Shown piece by piece: positions 8,934 through 18,648 of a DNA stretch of 64,000 bases (position 1 is the first letter of the stretch; each line of letters begins with the position of its first letter). The translations under genes were made by a program, and so were the position numbers. The DNA lies in contig NZ_JAUFQB010000010.1 in the NCBI RefSeq assembly GCF_030409525.1, forward strand, positions 124,001 to 188,000, written 5' to 3'. The notes under the pieces are model-generated. The model ran no database searches, was not told where the DNA came from, and saw only the letters and a list, made by a program, of their open reading frames with translations. Origin of the DNA: Kaistella yonginensis (GTDB lineage: Bacteria > Bacteroidota > Bacteroidia > Flavobacteriales > Weeksellaceae).

Positions 8934-8968
8934 AATTTCTAATAAAACATAATAAAAAACCACTAGAT

Positions 8969-11245
8969 ATGACTTTTGATATTGATATGATTAAGGAGGT
9001 GTATGCACGTTATCCGGAAAGGATTGAAGCGGCTCGCAAAGCCGTGGGCAAGCCACTTACCCTGGCAGAAAAAATTCTTTATTCCCACCTTTGGGAAGGC
9101 AATGCTTCGCAGGCTCACGAGCGCGGAAATTCGTACGTAGATTTCGCACCGGATAGAGTAGCCATGCAAGATGCCACTGCACAAATGGCACTGTTGCAAT
9201 TTATGCAAGCCGGAAAATCGAAAGTTGCAGTACCTTCTACAGCTCATGCAGATCACTTGATTCAGGCTAGGGTTGGAGCAGAGGCCGATTTACAGGATGG
9301 TATTAATAAAAACTCAGAAGTATTTAATTTCTTGAGTTCTGTTTGCGATAAATACGGTATTGGTTTCTGGAAACCGGGTGCCGGGATTATTCATCAGGTC
9401 GTTTTAGAAAACTATGCTTTCCCCGGTGGAATGATGATTGGGACCGACTCGCATACTGTAAATGCAGGTGGATTAGGAATGGTTGCCATTGGTGTTGGTG
9501 GAGCAGATGCCGTAGATGTAATGGCAGGAATGGCGTGGGAATTGAAAATGCCGAAATTAATCGGGATTAAATTAACAGGAAGACTTAGTGGTTGGACCGC
9601 TGCAAAAGATATTATATTAAAGGTCGCTGGTATTCTTACCGTAAAAGGAGGAACAGGCTGTATCGTAGAATATTTCGGTGATGGTGCCAAATCACTTTCT
9701 GCTACAGGAAAAGGAACAATCTGCAACATGGGTGCTGAAATTGGAGCAACCACCTCAACTTTCGGTTATGATGACTCGATGAGAAGATATCTTTCTGCCA
9801 CAGGTAGACAGGATGTTGTAGATCAGGCAGATAAAATTGCAGACCATTTAACAGGTGATGCTGAAGTTTATGCAAATCCAGAATTATATTTCGATCAGGT
9901 TATTGAAATTAATTTGGATGAGTTAACACCGCATTTAAACGGACCTTTCACCCCAGACTTAGCAACTCCGGTGGCTGAATTCCATGAGAAAGCAGTTGCA
10001 AACGGTTGGCCAATTGAGGTAGAATGGGCCTTGATTGGTTCGTGTACCAACTCTTCGTACGAAGATTTGTCCAGAGCAGCTTCGATTGTTGAAGATGCTT
10101 TTGCGAAAGGAGTTAAACCAAAAGCAATCTTAGGAATTAATCCAGGCTCTGAGCAAGTGAAATTCACGGCAGAAAGAGATGGATTCCTGGATTCATTCAG
10201 AAAATTTGAAAACGCCAGAATCTTTACCAATGCTTGTGGACCTTGTATCGGTCAGTGGGACAGAGAGGGCTCTGATAAAGGACAGGTCAACTCGATTATT
10301 CACTCCTTTAATAGAAACTTTGCAAAAAGAGCTGATGGAAACCCAAATACCCACGCATTTGTAGCTTCGCCAGAAATGGTCGCCGCTGTTGCAATTGCGG
10401 GAAGGTTAGATTTCAATCCAATTACAGATACCTTAACCAATGAAGCTGGTGAGCAAATCAAATTAGATGAACCAAAAGGTTTTGAATTGCCAACAAAAGG
10501 ATTTGCGGTAGACGATAACGGCTATCAAGCGCCTTCTAAAGATGGTTCTGCCGTGCAGATTGCAGTGAGCCCAACATCAGATCGATTACAATTGCTAGAG
10601 CCTTTCCAGCCGTGGGACGGACAAAATATCACTGGCGCTAAAGTTTTAATTAAAGCTTTCGGAAAATGTACGACCGACCATATCTCTATGGCAGGTCCTT
10701 GGTTAAAATACCGTGGACATTTAGATAATATTTCTAATAATATGCTCATCGGTGCAATTAACGCCTATAATATGGAAACCAATACCGTTAAAAATTTACT
10801 TACCGGAGAATATGGTGAAGTTCCGGCTGTAGCAAGAGCATACAAAGCAGCTGGTGTTCCTTCAATCGTTGTAGGAGATGAAAACTACGGCGAAGGTTCT
10901 TCCAGAGAGCATGCTGCCATGGAGCCTAGACATCTTGGGGTAAAAGCAGTTTTGGTAAAATCTTTCGCAAGGATTCACGAAACGAATTTGAAAAAACAAG
11001 GAATGTTAGGTTTAACCTTTGCTGATAAGGCAGACTATGACAAATTTCAGGAAGATGATAAGGTAAACTTCTTAGATTTAGCACAGTTCGCACCAGGAAA
11101 GCCATTGACTTTAGAATTGGTACACGCTGATGGAACGAAAGATCTCGTGGTAACAAACCACACTTATAATGCTCAACAAATCGATTGGTATAAAGCAGGA
11201 TCTGCTTTGAACTTAATCGCCGCAGAAGCAGCAAGAAATGCATAA
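8969..11245 (+). CDS. acn: Aconitate hydratase, mitochondrial-type
   Basis: Converts citrate to isocitrate in the TCA cycle in the cytosol. The 758-residue length and sequence ([24 protein letters not shown] in the N-terminal half, seen in parts) place it with mitochondrial-type aconitases, as is usual in Bacteroidota, rather than AcnB. The 4Fe-4S ligands are visible as the Cys in [15 protein letters not shown] and the pair in [10 protein letters not shown]. The C-terminal swivel domain has [20 protein letters not shown] with the substrate-binding Ser-Arg. Codon use here is less AT-rich than in its neighbours, as expected for a highly expressed gene. It is transcribed alone and ends at a hairpin. 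Confidence 0.96.
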   Translation: MTFDIDMIKEVYARYPERIEAARKAVGKPLTLAEKILYSHLWEGNASQAHERGNSYVDFAPDRVAMQDATAQMALLQFMQAGKSKVAVPSTAHADHLIQARVGAEADLQDGINKNSEVFNFLSSVCDKYGIGFWKPGAGIIHQVVLENYAFPGGMMIGTDSHTVNAGGLGMVAIGVGGADAVDVMAGMAWELKMPKLIGIKLTGRLSGWTAAKDIILKVAGILTVKGGTGCIVEYFGDGAKSLSATGKGTICNMGAEIGATTSTFGYDDSMRRYLSATGRQDVVDQADKIADHLTGDAEVYANPELYFDQVIEINLDELTPHLNGPFTPDLATPVAEFHEKAVANGWPIEVEWALIGSCTNSSYEDLSRAASIVEDAFAKGVKPKAILGINPGSEQVKFTAERDGFLDSFRKFENARIFTNACGPCIGQWDREGSDKGQVNSIIHSFNRNFAKRADGNPNTHAFVASPEMVAAVAIAGRLDFNPITDTLTNEAGEQIKLDEPKGFELPTKGFAVDDNGYQAPSKDGSAVQIAVSPTSDRLQLLEPFQPWDGQNITGAKVLIKAFGKCTTDHISMAGPWLKYRGHLDNISNNMLIGAINAYNMETNTVKNLLTGEYGEVPAVARAYKAAGVPSIVVGDENYGEGSSREHAAMEPRHLGVKAVLVKSFARIHETNLKKQGMLGLTFADKADYDKFQEDDKVNFLDLAQFAPGKPLTLELVHADGTKDLVVTNHTYNAQQIDWYKAGSALNLIAAEAARNA

Positions 11246-11264
11246 TTGTATTTAAAGTTATAAT

Positions 11265-11300
11265 AAAAACCGCTCAAGAAATTGGGCGTTTTTTTATTTT
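11265..11300 (+). terminator. Rho-independent terminator after aconitase
   Basis: CGCTCAA (11271-11277), loop GAAA, then TTGGGCG (11282-11288) form a 7-bp stem with one G-T pair, followed by seven T. The hairpin overlaps the last codons of the convergent LytTR regulator gene and may work in both directions. Confidence 0.85.
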
Positions 11301-11969
11301 TAAAAGAAAATCAGATTTGTAGGTTTCGCCGATTGGGATTATTTTTTCAGAAACCAATTGAATGTTTTTTCCATCAATCGTTTGAATTTTATTTAAATTG
11401 ATAATAAAGGATTTATGAACTCTCAAAAAATGATCGGGAAGTTGATTTTCTAAGGATTTTAAAGTTTCTAAAACGATATGTTCCTGATGTTCTGTTTTGA
11501 TGTTGACGTAATCTTTAATGCTTTCAATAAAAGAAATATCGTCAAAATTAATTCGGTTTTGTTGACCTGAAGATTTCACGAAAAAATGTGAAATGCCAGC
11601 ATTTTTAATTTGAAAATGTTCCTGTGCTTTCAAAGTGCTTTTGCTAAAACGGTCAAAAGATATTGGTTTCAAAAGATAATCGATAACATTGTGTTCATAA
11701 CCTTCTAAAGCATATTCCGAATATGCAGTTGTCAAAATATATTTCAATTGTTCACCTGCAATTTTCATAAAGTTAATACCCGATAATTGCGGCATTTGAA
11801 TATCAAGGAAAATAAGATCAGCCTCATTATTTTGAATATATTCCAAAACAGTAACTGGATTATTGGACGTGAAAACCAAATCTAAAAACGGAATTTTTTG
11901 TACATAATTTTCCAGCAACTGAACTGCCAAAGGTTCATCATCAACGATAATACATTTTATTTTCTTCAT
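11274..11969 (-). CDS. LytTR-family response regulator
   Basis: A 231-residue DNA-binding response regulator. The receiver domain (residues 1-120) has the acidic pocket IVDDEP, the phospho-acceptor Asp in LIFLDIQMP, and the conserved Lys in YLLKPIS. The C-terminal LytTR domain (about 130-231) includes FIESIKDYVNIKT, FLRVHKSFIINLNKI and IPIGETYK. It works with the adjacent LytS-type kinase, whose gene lies 15 bases upstream on the same strand. The likely targets are the two TonB-dependent receptors transcribed divergently; this is inferred from position only. Its last codons overlap the aconitase terminator. Confidence 0.9.
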   Translation of the reverse strand: MKKIKCIIVDDEPLAVQLLENYVQKIPFLDLVFTSNNPVTVLEYIQNNEADLIFLDIQMPQLSGINFMKIAGEQLKYILTTAYSEYALEGYEHNVIDYLLKPISFDRFSKSTLKAQEHFQIKNAGISHFFVKSSGQQNRINFDDISFIESIKDYVNIKTEHQEHIVLETLKSLENQLPDHFLRVHKSFIINLNKIQTIDGKNIQLVSEKIIPIGETYKSDFLLKIKKRPIS

Positions 11970-11984
11970 GTTGATTTTCTTATT

Positions 11985-12989
11985 TTAATGCAAATTGATT
12001 TTCAAATCTACTGTAAATTCTGTTTGAGATTCGGTAATATTTAACTGATGTTTTTGAGGATATAAAATTTCGAGACGTTTTTTAACATTGTCAATTCCAA
12101 TTCCCGAAACTGCATCTTTCACTTTTTCATTTTTAAAATTATGAAGATGGAAATGCACTGTTTTATCGTTATCATTTATTTTTAAAGTAAAACCGTTTCC
12201 ATCAAAATCTCCATGTTTGAAAGCATTCTCTACGAAAGGAACTAATAACATCGGTGAAATATCAAGATCCGCATAGTTGATGTTTTTTTCTACAATTAAA
12301 AGGTCAGGATTTTTAATTCGTAATTTTTCAAGTGCAATCAGACTGGCAATATATCCAATTTCTTTATCTAAAGAGATAAAATCTTTTTCTAAATCTTTGG
12401 TGCTGTATCTCAATAATTGGCTTAATTCTTCAAGTGCAGATAATGCTTTATCTGATTTTTGATAAACCAATGAATAAATATTATTCAAAGAATTGAAAAT
12501 GAAATGCGGATTAATTTGAGTTTTTAACGCTTGAAGTTGTGCGCTTTTCTTTTCACTTAATAAAAGACTTTTTTCTTTTTCAGAATCAGAGAATTTTTTA
12601 AACAACCAAAAAACGGTGCTGATAAATATGGTGTTGCTGCTGAAATAAATATTATCAAAAAAATAGAAGCCAAAACTTGTCTTTTCAGCATAATTTCTAA
12701 AACCCCAATAGTTGGGAAGAAACCATTCTTCAATACAAAATCGGATGATGACAAAAAATAATACACTTAAGAAAAATCCCACAATCGTTTTATATAATTT
12801 ATTGATGTCGAAAAATGCTGATACGACGAAGAAATAATTAATATAGAAACAAGCAAGACTTGTAATAAAGAAGGTAATGTTTAAAATAGGATACTTTGTA
12901 TGGAAGACGAAATAGGGAATTATGACGCTTCCAATCATATTGATTAGCCAATAAAATAAATGTAAATAAAGAAGAGCCTTGTTTTTCAT
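11985..12989 (-). CDS. LytS-type membrane sensor histidine kinase
   Basis: About 334 residues. Four membrane helices fill the N-terminal 140 residues, followed by a coiled region and the His_kinase domain (PF06580 type) with the H-box INPHFIFNSLNNIYSL. The ATPase has an N-box LLVPFVENAFKHG and the G-box GIGIDNVKKRL. There is no extracytoplasmic sensor domain of note, so the signal is probably sensed within or near the membrane. I chose the ATG at 12989 (MKNKALLYLH); an upstream in-frame start at 13046 adds a non-conserved stretch. It forms an operon with the LytTR regulator and is divergent from the TonB-dependent receptor at 13190. Confidence 0.87.
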   Translation of the reverse strand: MKNKALLYLHLFYWLINMIGSVIIPYFVFHTKYPILNITFFITSLACFYINYFFVVSAFFDINKLYKTIVGFFLSVLFFVIIRFCIEEWFLPNYWGFRNYAEKTSFGFYFFDNIYFSSNTIFISTVFWLFKKFSDSEKEKSLLLSEKKSAQLQALKTQINPHFIFNSLNNIYSLVYQKSDKALSALEELSQLLRYSTKDLEKDFISLDKEIGYIASLIALEKLRIKNPDLLIVEKNINYADLDISPMLLVPFVENAFKHGDFDGNGFTLKINDNDKTVHFHLHNFKNEKVKDAVSGIGIDNVKKRLEILYPQKHQLNITESQTEFTVDLKINLH

Positions 12990-13100
12990 GCAACAAAAAT
13001 AGAGATTTATAAAAACTGTGAACCTAATTTTCGACGAACATACCATATTTTCCGATTAAACTATTTAATCGGGTAAGAAAATGGCTTTGTCTAAAATCGG

Positions 13101-13131
13101 TTTTAGTTCTACATCTGCTTTTATAGTTTTG
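13101..13131 (+). promoter_or_regulatory. Promoter of the first OMP_b-brl_3 receptor gene
   Basis: The -7 element TAGTTTTG (13124-13131) matches TAnnTTTG. A T-rich TTTTAG about 19 bases upstream is a weak -33 match. The start codon is at 13190. Confidence 0.55.
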
Positions 13132-13150
13132 CGTCATACAATGTAACAGA

Positions 13151-13168
13151 AACACTTCATTAAGTGTT
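13151..13168. repeat. Perfect inverted repeat in the leader of the receptor gene
   Basis: AACACTT (13151-13157), loop CATT, then AAGTGTT (13162-13168) form a perfect 7-bp dyad. It lies between the promoter and the ATG at 13190. It could be an operator or an RNA hairpin; no T-run follows, so it is not a terminator. Confidence 0.6.
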
Positions 13169-13189
13169 ATAAATAAGAACAATACAATT

Positions 13190-15313
13190 ATGAGCAAATC
13201 AACTTTACTAATTTCATCCCTATTTTCTATTTCCTTATTTGGACAAGTAGAAGATTCTATCAAGATTAAAAATATCGAAACTGTAGTTCTCGAAGGAAAG
13301 AAAAAAATCTTCGAAAGAAAAGTAGATCGGTTTATTTATAATGTTCAAAATGCCATGGTTTCCGAAGGAAGTTCTGGAGTTGAGGTTTTGGAAAATACAC
13401 CATTATTGAAGATTGATGAAGACAAAGGTTTACTTTCTATTGTTGGAAAAAGTGGTGTTTCAGTTATGGTAAACGATCGAATGTTAAATCTTTCCGGTGC
13501 AGAATTAATCAATTATCTCAAAAGTTTACGATCTGAGAATATTGCAAAAATTGAAGTAATTACCACGCCGCCGGCAAAATATGAAGCGCAGGGAAATAGC
13601 GGAATTATCAATATTGTTTTAAAGAAAAACCAAAACCTCGGTTGGAACGGTTATTTAAATTCTTATTATAAACAATCTACTTATGATGGATTTGGAGGTT
13701 CTGGCGGTGTAAATTATCAAAATGAAAAACTAAAAACTTCGGTAAAGTTTCGTGGTTATGATGATGAGAAAAAATCGATAGAAAATTTTAATTTCATCGG
13801 AGTTAATTCTGATCTTGGCAGAGATGAAAGACGCGATATGAATGATGGATTGGGAATGAATGTAAATCTTGATTATTCGCTTTCTGAAAAGGCCACCGTC
13901 GGTTTTATTTATGATCTTTCAAAAAATCATTCTAATATGGATATTGATTCAAAAAGTCGATATTTCTCGGGAACTCAAAATATATTGAATACCAATACTG
14001 ATTCTAAACACCGTTCAACTGCAAATTCACAATTATTGAATTTGTTTTATGACCAAAAATTGGGTGAACACAAATTAAGTTTTGGAGCCAATTACTATGG
14101 AAATTTACCAGAAACGAATGTTAATTTTATAACGACAGATTTGGCGAATCAATCCAATCAAATAGTAAGAAATTTATCGTACGTAGATTATAAAATTTAT
14201 TCTGGGCAAGGTGATCTTTCTTTAAATTTTAAAAATATTAAAGTAGAAACAGGTTTGAAGTATAGCCAGTTCTCTAATAGTTCAGACATTCAATATTTTA
14301 ATTTTATTAATAATGATTACGAAATGAATTCCGAAAGAAGCAATGTTTTTCAATATGATGAAAAGAATTATGCTGCTTATTTAAGTGCCATTAAAGATTT
14401 CGGTGAGAAGTGGTCTGCTAAATTTGGACTTCGATATGAGTATACCCAAACAGATGGATTTTCGAAAACGACTCAATCGAAATCTGAAAATAATTACGGT
14501 CAATTATTTCCAACTGCTTATATTTCGTACGAAGCAAACGAAAACAATCAATTCAGTTTAAACTATTCCAAGAGAATAAATCGGCCTTATTTCCGAGCGC
14601 TTAATCCATTTCGATGGTATTCTAATCCATATAATTATTTTGCCGGAAATCCAATTTTACAACCTTCCTTTAATCATAATATTGAATTTAATTATATTTT
14701 TAAAAGTAAATTTTCCGCAAATATTTATTACCAAAGAAGCATCGATAATTTTGATCAAATCAGTTTTCTGGACGGAATTAACATGATCAGTACCTATGAA
14801 AATTATTTTAATGAGAATACATTTGGTCTTAATCTTAATTATTCGAATACGTTTTTTAAATTTTGGGAAACTAATCTTTCAACTTCTTTGACTTATAGTG
14901 ATTCGCAAATTTTAAAATTTGATGCTTTACCACAAAATGGGCAATCTTTTTATTATTCGACCAACAATACTTTTCAATTGAATAAACAGAAAACTTTCTT
15001 TTTGCTAATGAATTATTGGCAAAATTTACCATCGAAAAGTGGCAATAATTTTTCAGAAAGTAACGCGAATTTCAGTGCAGGAATAAAAGTGAGTTTAATT
15101 GAAAAAGCGTTGCAAATAAATCTTTCTGTAAATGATATTTTCCGTCAATCCGGATATAAGGGAACGGTTTATTTTGCAGATAATATTCAGACCTTCAATA
15201 ACTATTGGGATGCAAGAAAATTTACATTTAGTGCAACCTATAATTTTGGAAACCAGAAAGTAAAAAACAATAACCGTTCTATAGATTTTGATGAAAAGAA
15301 TAGAGCGAATTAA
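13190..15313 (+). CDS. TonB-dependent receptor, outer membrane beta-barrel family (OMP_b-brl_3)
   Basis: A signal peptide (MSKSTLLISSLFSISLFGQ) precedes a plug-like domain (about residues 40-140, with VSVMVNDRMLNLSGAELINY and KIEVITTPPAKYEAQGNSGI) and a large barrel of the OMP_b-brl_3 type. In the barrel, the segment INRPYFRALNPFRWYSNPYN is characteristic of the family. Family members usually start with a carboxypeptidase-regulatory-like domain; it is missing here, which shortens the protein to 707 residues. The likely role is TonB-driven uptake or outer-membrane signalling; the substrate is unknown. It is divergent from the LytS/LytR genes and followed by a related receptor. Confidence 0.85.
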   Translation: MSKSTLLISSLFSISLFGQVEDSIKIKNIETVVLEGKKKIFERKVDRFIYNVQNAMVSEGSSGVEVLENTPLLKIDEDKGLLSIVGKSGVSVMVNDRMLNLSGAELINYLKSLRSENIAKIEVITTPPAKYEAQGNSGIINIVLKKNQNLGWNGYLNSYYKQSTYDGFGGSGGVNYQNEKLKTSVKFRGYDDEKKSIENFNFIGVNSDLGRDERRDMNDGLGMNVNLDYSLSEKATVGFIYDLSKNHSNMDIDSKSRYFSGTQNILNTNTDSKHRSTANSQLLNLFYDQKLGEHKLSFGANYYGNLPETNVNFITTDLANQSNQIVRNLSYVDYKIYSGQGDLSLNFKNIKVETGLKYSQFSNSSDIQYFNFINNDYEMNSERSNVFQYDEKNYAAYLSAIKDFGEKWSAKFGLRYEYTQTDGFSKTTQSKSENNYGQLFPTAYISYEANENNQFSLNYSKRINRPYFRALNPFRWYSNPYNYFAGNPILQPSFNHNIEFNYIFKSKFSANIYYQRSIDNFDQISFLDGINMISTYENYFNENTFGLNLNYSNTFFKFWETNLSTSLTYSDSQILKFDALPQNGQSFYYSTNNTFQLNKQKTFFLLMNYWQNLPSKSGNNFSESNANFSAGIKVSLIEKALQINLSVNDIFRQSGYKGTVYFADNIQTFNNYWDARKFTFSATYNFGNQKVKNNNRSIDFDEKNRAN

Positions 15314-15436
15314 ATTGAGAAATAAGTTTAAATTATGAAGTCGTCATTTAACAAAAGATAGGATAAAGTCTGATCCAAAGAGTAAATTCTGTAACATTTT
15401 CTCAGTTCCGTTGTCTTATTAAGTAGAAATCAATTT

Positions 15437-17629
15437 ATGACCAAAAAACTATCCTCTGCATTTATTGCCTTAATATTTTCTCAACTTTATTTTTCACAGG
15501 AAAAACCAAATTCCCCAACCAAAGAAAAAGAAATTGAAGGGGTCATTATCACCAAAACTAAAAAGGCAGTTGAGCAAAAAGCCGATCGAACAATCTTTGA
15601 TTTTTCTGAGCAAGAATACCTGAACACGGGTTCTGCTATGGAAGGAATTAAAAAACTTCCTGGTTTAATTGCAACCGATGTGGCCGGAATGATGTATCAG
15701 GGAAAAGTACTGGATGTTTATCTCAACGGGCGACCGCTAAATATCTCTACCAACGATTTAATCTCTTTCTTAGAAGGAATGCCGGCAAACTCCATTGAAA
15801 AAATTGAAGTGATTACCCAGCCTGGCGCAGAGTTTCCTGCTACTTCTGGGGGAGCGATCATGAATATTATTACCAATAAAAATGCAAATAAATATTTAAC
15901 CGCCACCTATTCTGGAAACTACGCCTTTACCAATGAAAATAAATTCCGAAGCAGAACCAATAATTCACTAAGTTTAAATGCCAGAAATAAATATTTTGGA
16001 TGGCAATTAAGGGTCGGTCAAAGTTATCGTGAAAGCGAAATGAATAGCAATCAGGATCATTTGGTCTTATCAAATACCGATCGAATTTCTCGTGGAACTT
16101 TTGCAAAAGCGGGGGTAACTGTAGATTTGGGCAATGATAAATTATTATTGAATTATGATGTTTATAGCAATAATAATGATAATATTACTTTAAGCAATGG
16201 GTCATTTACCCTACCAAGCCAGATTGTAAATAAATTCTCGGCTCTTGATGCAGCCAAAACGAATACGCTGCGACAAGAAGCGGTGGTGACCTATCAGAAA
16301 AGATTCGATGACAAGAATAAAAAACTGGATTTTCAGGCAGGTTATACGCGCTCAGATAACGATTTCTACCAAGACAATATTTATAATCAGTCAACGGTTA
16401 ACGGCAATCAATCATTGGGCAGGTTGCTGGATAATAATTCGGTGATGCAGGTGTCTAACTTCAAAGTTGATTTTTCTCAGCCCATTAAAATCTTAGATGA
16501 AGGAAAAGTGAGTTTCGGAGGTTTGTATGAAAATCAAATTTTCGATACCGAAAGTAAAGGAGTGACCAATTTGGAATATGAAAGAAATACCGCTTCCACG
16601 TATTTAGAATTCCAAGCGAAGTTGAAAAAATTTGATTTTGTCTTGGGAACAAGGGCAGAGAATTATGATATCGGGGGAACAACCAGGCTAATAGATTTGG
16701 CAGGTGCTTTACAACGGGAACCACTGATTCCTTTTAATAAATTTAAACTGTTTCCCAATGCAAGTATTCAATACAATTTGATGAATCAGGTTTATTTGGC
16801 TTTGAATTACAATAAGAAAATCACCTTGCCAAGCATTTCAGCGTTGAATCCCAATAACAATACCTTTACTGGACCCAATTCTAGCATTACAGGAAATCCA
16901 TATTTGCAGCCAACGATTTATGATAATTTCGAAATCAAACTTTCGGCCTTTGATTATGCATTTATTGGTTATAATGTTTCCTCTGTTGATAATCAGGTGG
17001 CGCAATTACTTTCGCGAGATGGCGATGTTATTAAAAATGAGCAGGTGAATATTCCAAGCATGAGAATTCACAATTTTAATATCGGGATGCCAATTCCATT
17101 TATGATTTTCACTACGCCATTAAGTGAAATTATGAAAGTGAATTTCAACCCCGATAAAATCAATTTTCTATATGTGTATGCCGGCTATATGAAACATGAA
17201 ATAAAAGAAATCGACCCGAAAGGAATGTTTATCGTAAATCTAATGGCGCAGGTCATGTTGCCATCTCAAATAAAAATGACGGCGAATTATAATGTATTGT
17301 CTAAAAAAGCCGGCTTCTACTATTTTGAATCAGAGAAACCTTTTAATGAAAGATTTGATTTGACTTTTACCAAAAAATTCTTAAATGAAAAACTAACCGT
17401 TTCGGTGTATGGGAATGATCTGTTCAATACACAGGTAACCCAATTGCACTCTAAACCATTGGTTGGAAATAGTGTTTTCCTTTATAACAAAACAGATACA
17501 AGAAACTTTGGGTTTTCTGTGAATTATAAAATACCGACCAAAAATAAATTGGCGAAAGAAGATGCCAATATTCTAAAACAAACCAATCAAAATGATAGTA
17601 ACGGAGGTGCAATGCCAACAACACCCTAA
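15437..17629 (+). CDS. Second TonB-dependent receptor of the OMP_b-brl_3 type
   Basis: 730 residues with the same plan as its neighbour: a signal peptide ending near LYFSQ, a plug-like segment (KVLDVYLNGRPLNISTNDL, then KIEVITQPGAEFPATSGGAI), and a barrel with SISALNPNNNTFTGPNSSI corresponding to the family's LNP segment. It also lacks the N-terminal carboxypeptidase-like domain. The C-terminal tail (KQTNQNDSNGGAMPTTP) extends past the last strand, which is unusual because barrel proteins usually end with the final beta-strand. The gap of 123 bases from the first receptor holds no clear terminator, so the pair may be co-transcribed. Sequence identity between the two appears moderate, suggesting an old duplication. 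Confidence 0.83.
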   Translation: MTKKLSSAFIALIFSQLYFSQEKPNSPTKEKEIEGVIITKTKKAVEQKADRTIFDFSEQEYLNTGSAMEGIKKLPGLIATDVAGMMYQGKVLDVYLNGRPLNISTNDLISFLEGMPANSIEKIEVITQPGAEFPATSGGAIMNIITNKNANKYLTATYSGNYAFTNENKFRSRTNNSLSLNARNKYFGWQLRVGQSYRESEMNSNQDHLVLSNTDRISRGTFAKAGVTVDLGNDKLLLNYDVYSNNNDNITLSNGSFTLPSQIVNKFSALDAAKTNTLRQEAVVTYQKRFDDKNKKLDFQAGYTRSDNDFYQDNIYNQSTVNGNQSLGRLLDNNSVMQVSNFKVDFSQPIKILDEGKVSFGGLYENQIFDTESKGVTNLEYERNTASTYLEFQAKLKKFDFVLGTRAENYDIGGTTRLIDLAGALQREPLIPFNKFKLFPNASIQYNLMNQVYLALNYNKKITLPSISALNPNNNTFTGPNSSITGNPYLQPTIYDNFEIKLSAFDYAFIGYNVSSVDNQVAQLLSRDGDVIKNEQVNIPSMRIHNFNIGMPIPFMIFTTPLSEIMKVNFNPDKINFLYVYAGYMKHEIKEIDPKGMFIVNLMAQVMLPSQIKMTANYNVLSKKAGFYYFESEKPFNERFDLTFTKKFLNEKLTVSVYGNDLFNTQVTQLHSKPLVGNSVFLYNKTDTRNFGFSVNYKIPTKNKLAKEDANILKQTNQNDSNGGAMPTTP

Positions 17630-17770
17630 TTAATATTGCTTTGCTATTCTAAGTTAAAAAACTAATCCAAAAAACAATATCAATTTTCAGAAGGAAATCA
17701 AAGATTTAATCCTAAGATTTCGATTTGGCATTTAATTTTTAGTGATAAATATTTGTGTTTTCTTGATAAT

Positions 17771-18448
17771 TTACACTTCACAAGCTTTCCAAACCGCATC
17801 ATTTTCCGGAACTGGTGCGGTTATTTTTATGTTTTCTTTCGTCACAGGATGAATAAACTCTAACTGTCTAGCGTGCAAATGTATGCCACCATCGGGATTC
17901 GAGCGAGCCGAACCATATTTTAAATCTCCTTTAATTGGAATGCCAATTTTCGCTAATTGTGCACGAATTTGATGATGACGACCCGATTCTAAATCGACTT
18001 CTAACAACTGAAAATTTTCTAAAACTTTCATGATTTCGTAGTTGAGAACTGCTTCTTTGGCACCTTCTGTCGCTTTTGGGAAAACGGTTGATTTATTGTT
18101 TTTTTCATTTTTTTGAAGGTAGTTGATCAGTCGCTGGCTTTGGGGAATTTCAGTTTTGGGAACCACGGCCCAATACGTTTTTTTAATTTCCCGATTTTTT
18201 ACCATCTGTGTTAAACGGGAAAGTGCTTTCGAAGTTTTGGCGTAAATAACCAATCCAGAAGTCGGTCGATCGATACGGTGAACCAATCCAAGAAAGACAT
18301 TTCCAGGTTTCTGATCTCTTTTTTTAATAAAGTTTTTAATTAAATCAAGTAAAGATAAATCACCAGTTTTATCACCTTGAACAAGTTGTCCGGCTTTTTT
18401 ATTGATAATTAAAAGATGATTGTCTTCGAAAATGATTTGTTCTTGCAT
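17771..18448 (-). CDS. RluA-family pseudouridine synthase
   Basis: Isomerises specific uridines in rRNA or tRNA. The catalytic motif is HRIDRPTSG (Asp nucleophile), preceded by GNVFLGLV. The RNA-binding segment GRHHQIRAQLAKIGIPIKGD and the terminal HARQLEFIHP are typical of RluA/RluC/RluD relatives. There is no S4 domain: the 225-residue protein starts directly with the catalytic fold, as in the RluA and TruC groups. The precise target uridine cannot be named. It is a single gene downstream of, and convergent with, the receptor pair. Confidence 0.9.
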   Translation of the reverse strand: MQEQIIFEDNHLLIINKKAGQLVQGDKTGDLSLLDLIKNFIKKRDQKPGNVFLGLVHRIDRPTSGLVIYAKTSKALSRLTQMVKNREIKKTYWAVVPKTEIPQSQRLINYLQKNEKNNKSTVFPKATEGAKEAVLNYEIMKVLENFQLLEVDLESGRHHQIRAQLAKIGIPIKGDLKYGSARSNPDGGIHLHARQLEFIHPVTKENIKITAPVPENDAVWKACEV

Positions 18449-18490
18449 GGTGGAATATTACAATTTTCAAAATTACTGTAAAATATTAGA

Positions 18491-18618
18491 GTCTGTTTAA
18501 AATTTATCAAAATTAATTCCCCAATTCCTAAAGGCTGTCGTTTTGACAAAATCTTTTAGAAATTTTCTACCCTTTAGGATGGGCGAAAAAGATTTTTTTT
18601 ACGTATCATTAAACAGGC
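18491..18618. repeat. Possible MITE-like palindromic element
   Basis: A 128-base intergenic stretch has nested inverted repeats: the ends GTCTGTTTAA (18491-18500) and TTAAACAGGC (18609-18618) pair with one mismatch, and inside them CCTAAAGG (18527-18534) pairs perfectly with CCTTTAGG (18571-18578). There is no coding potential. The layout suits a small non-autonomous mobile element or an intergenic repeat family. Whether copies exist elsewhere cannot be judged from this window. Confidence 0.4.
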
Positions 18619-18648
18619 TTTTTAACTAATCCTTCAAGAAGTTGTTTT

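Noticed and set aside
9412-10230. Minus-strand open frames inside aconitase
   Set aside because: They are the shadows of a highly biased, well-conserved coding sequence.
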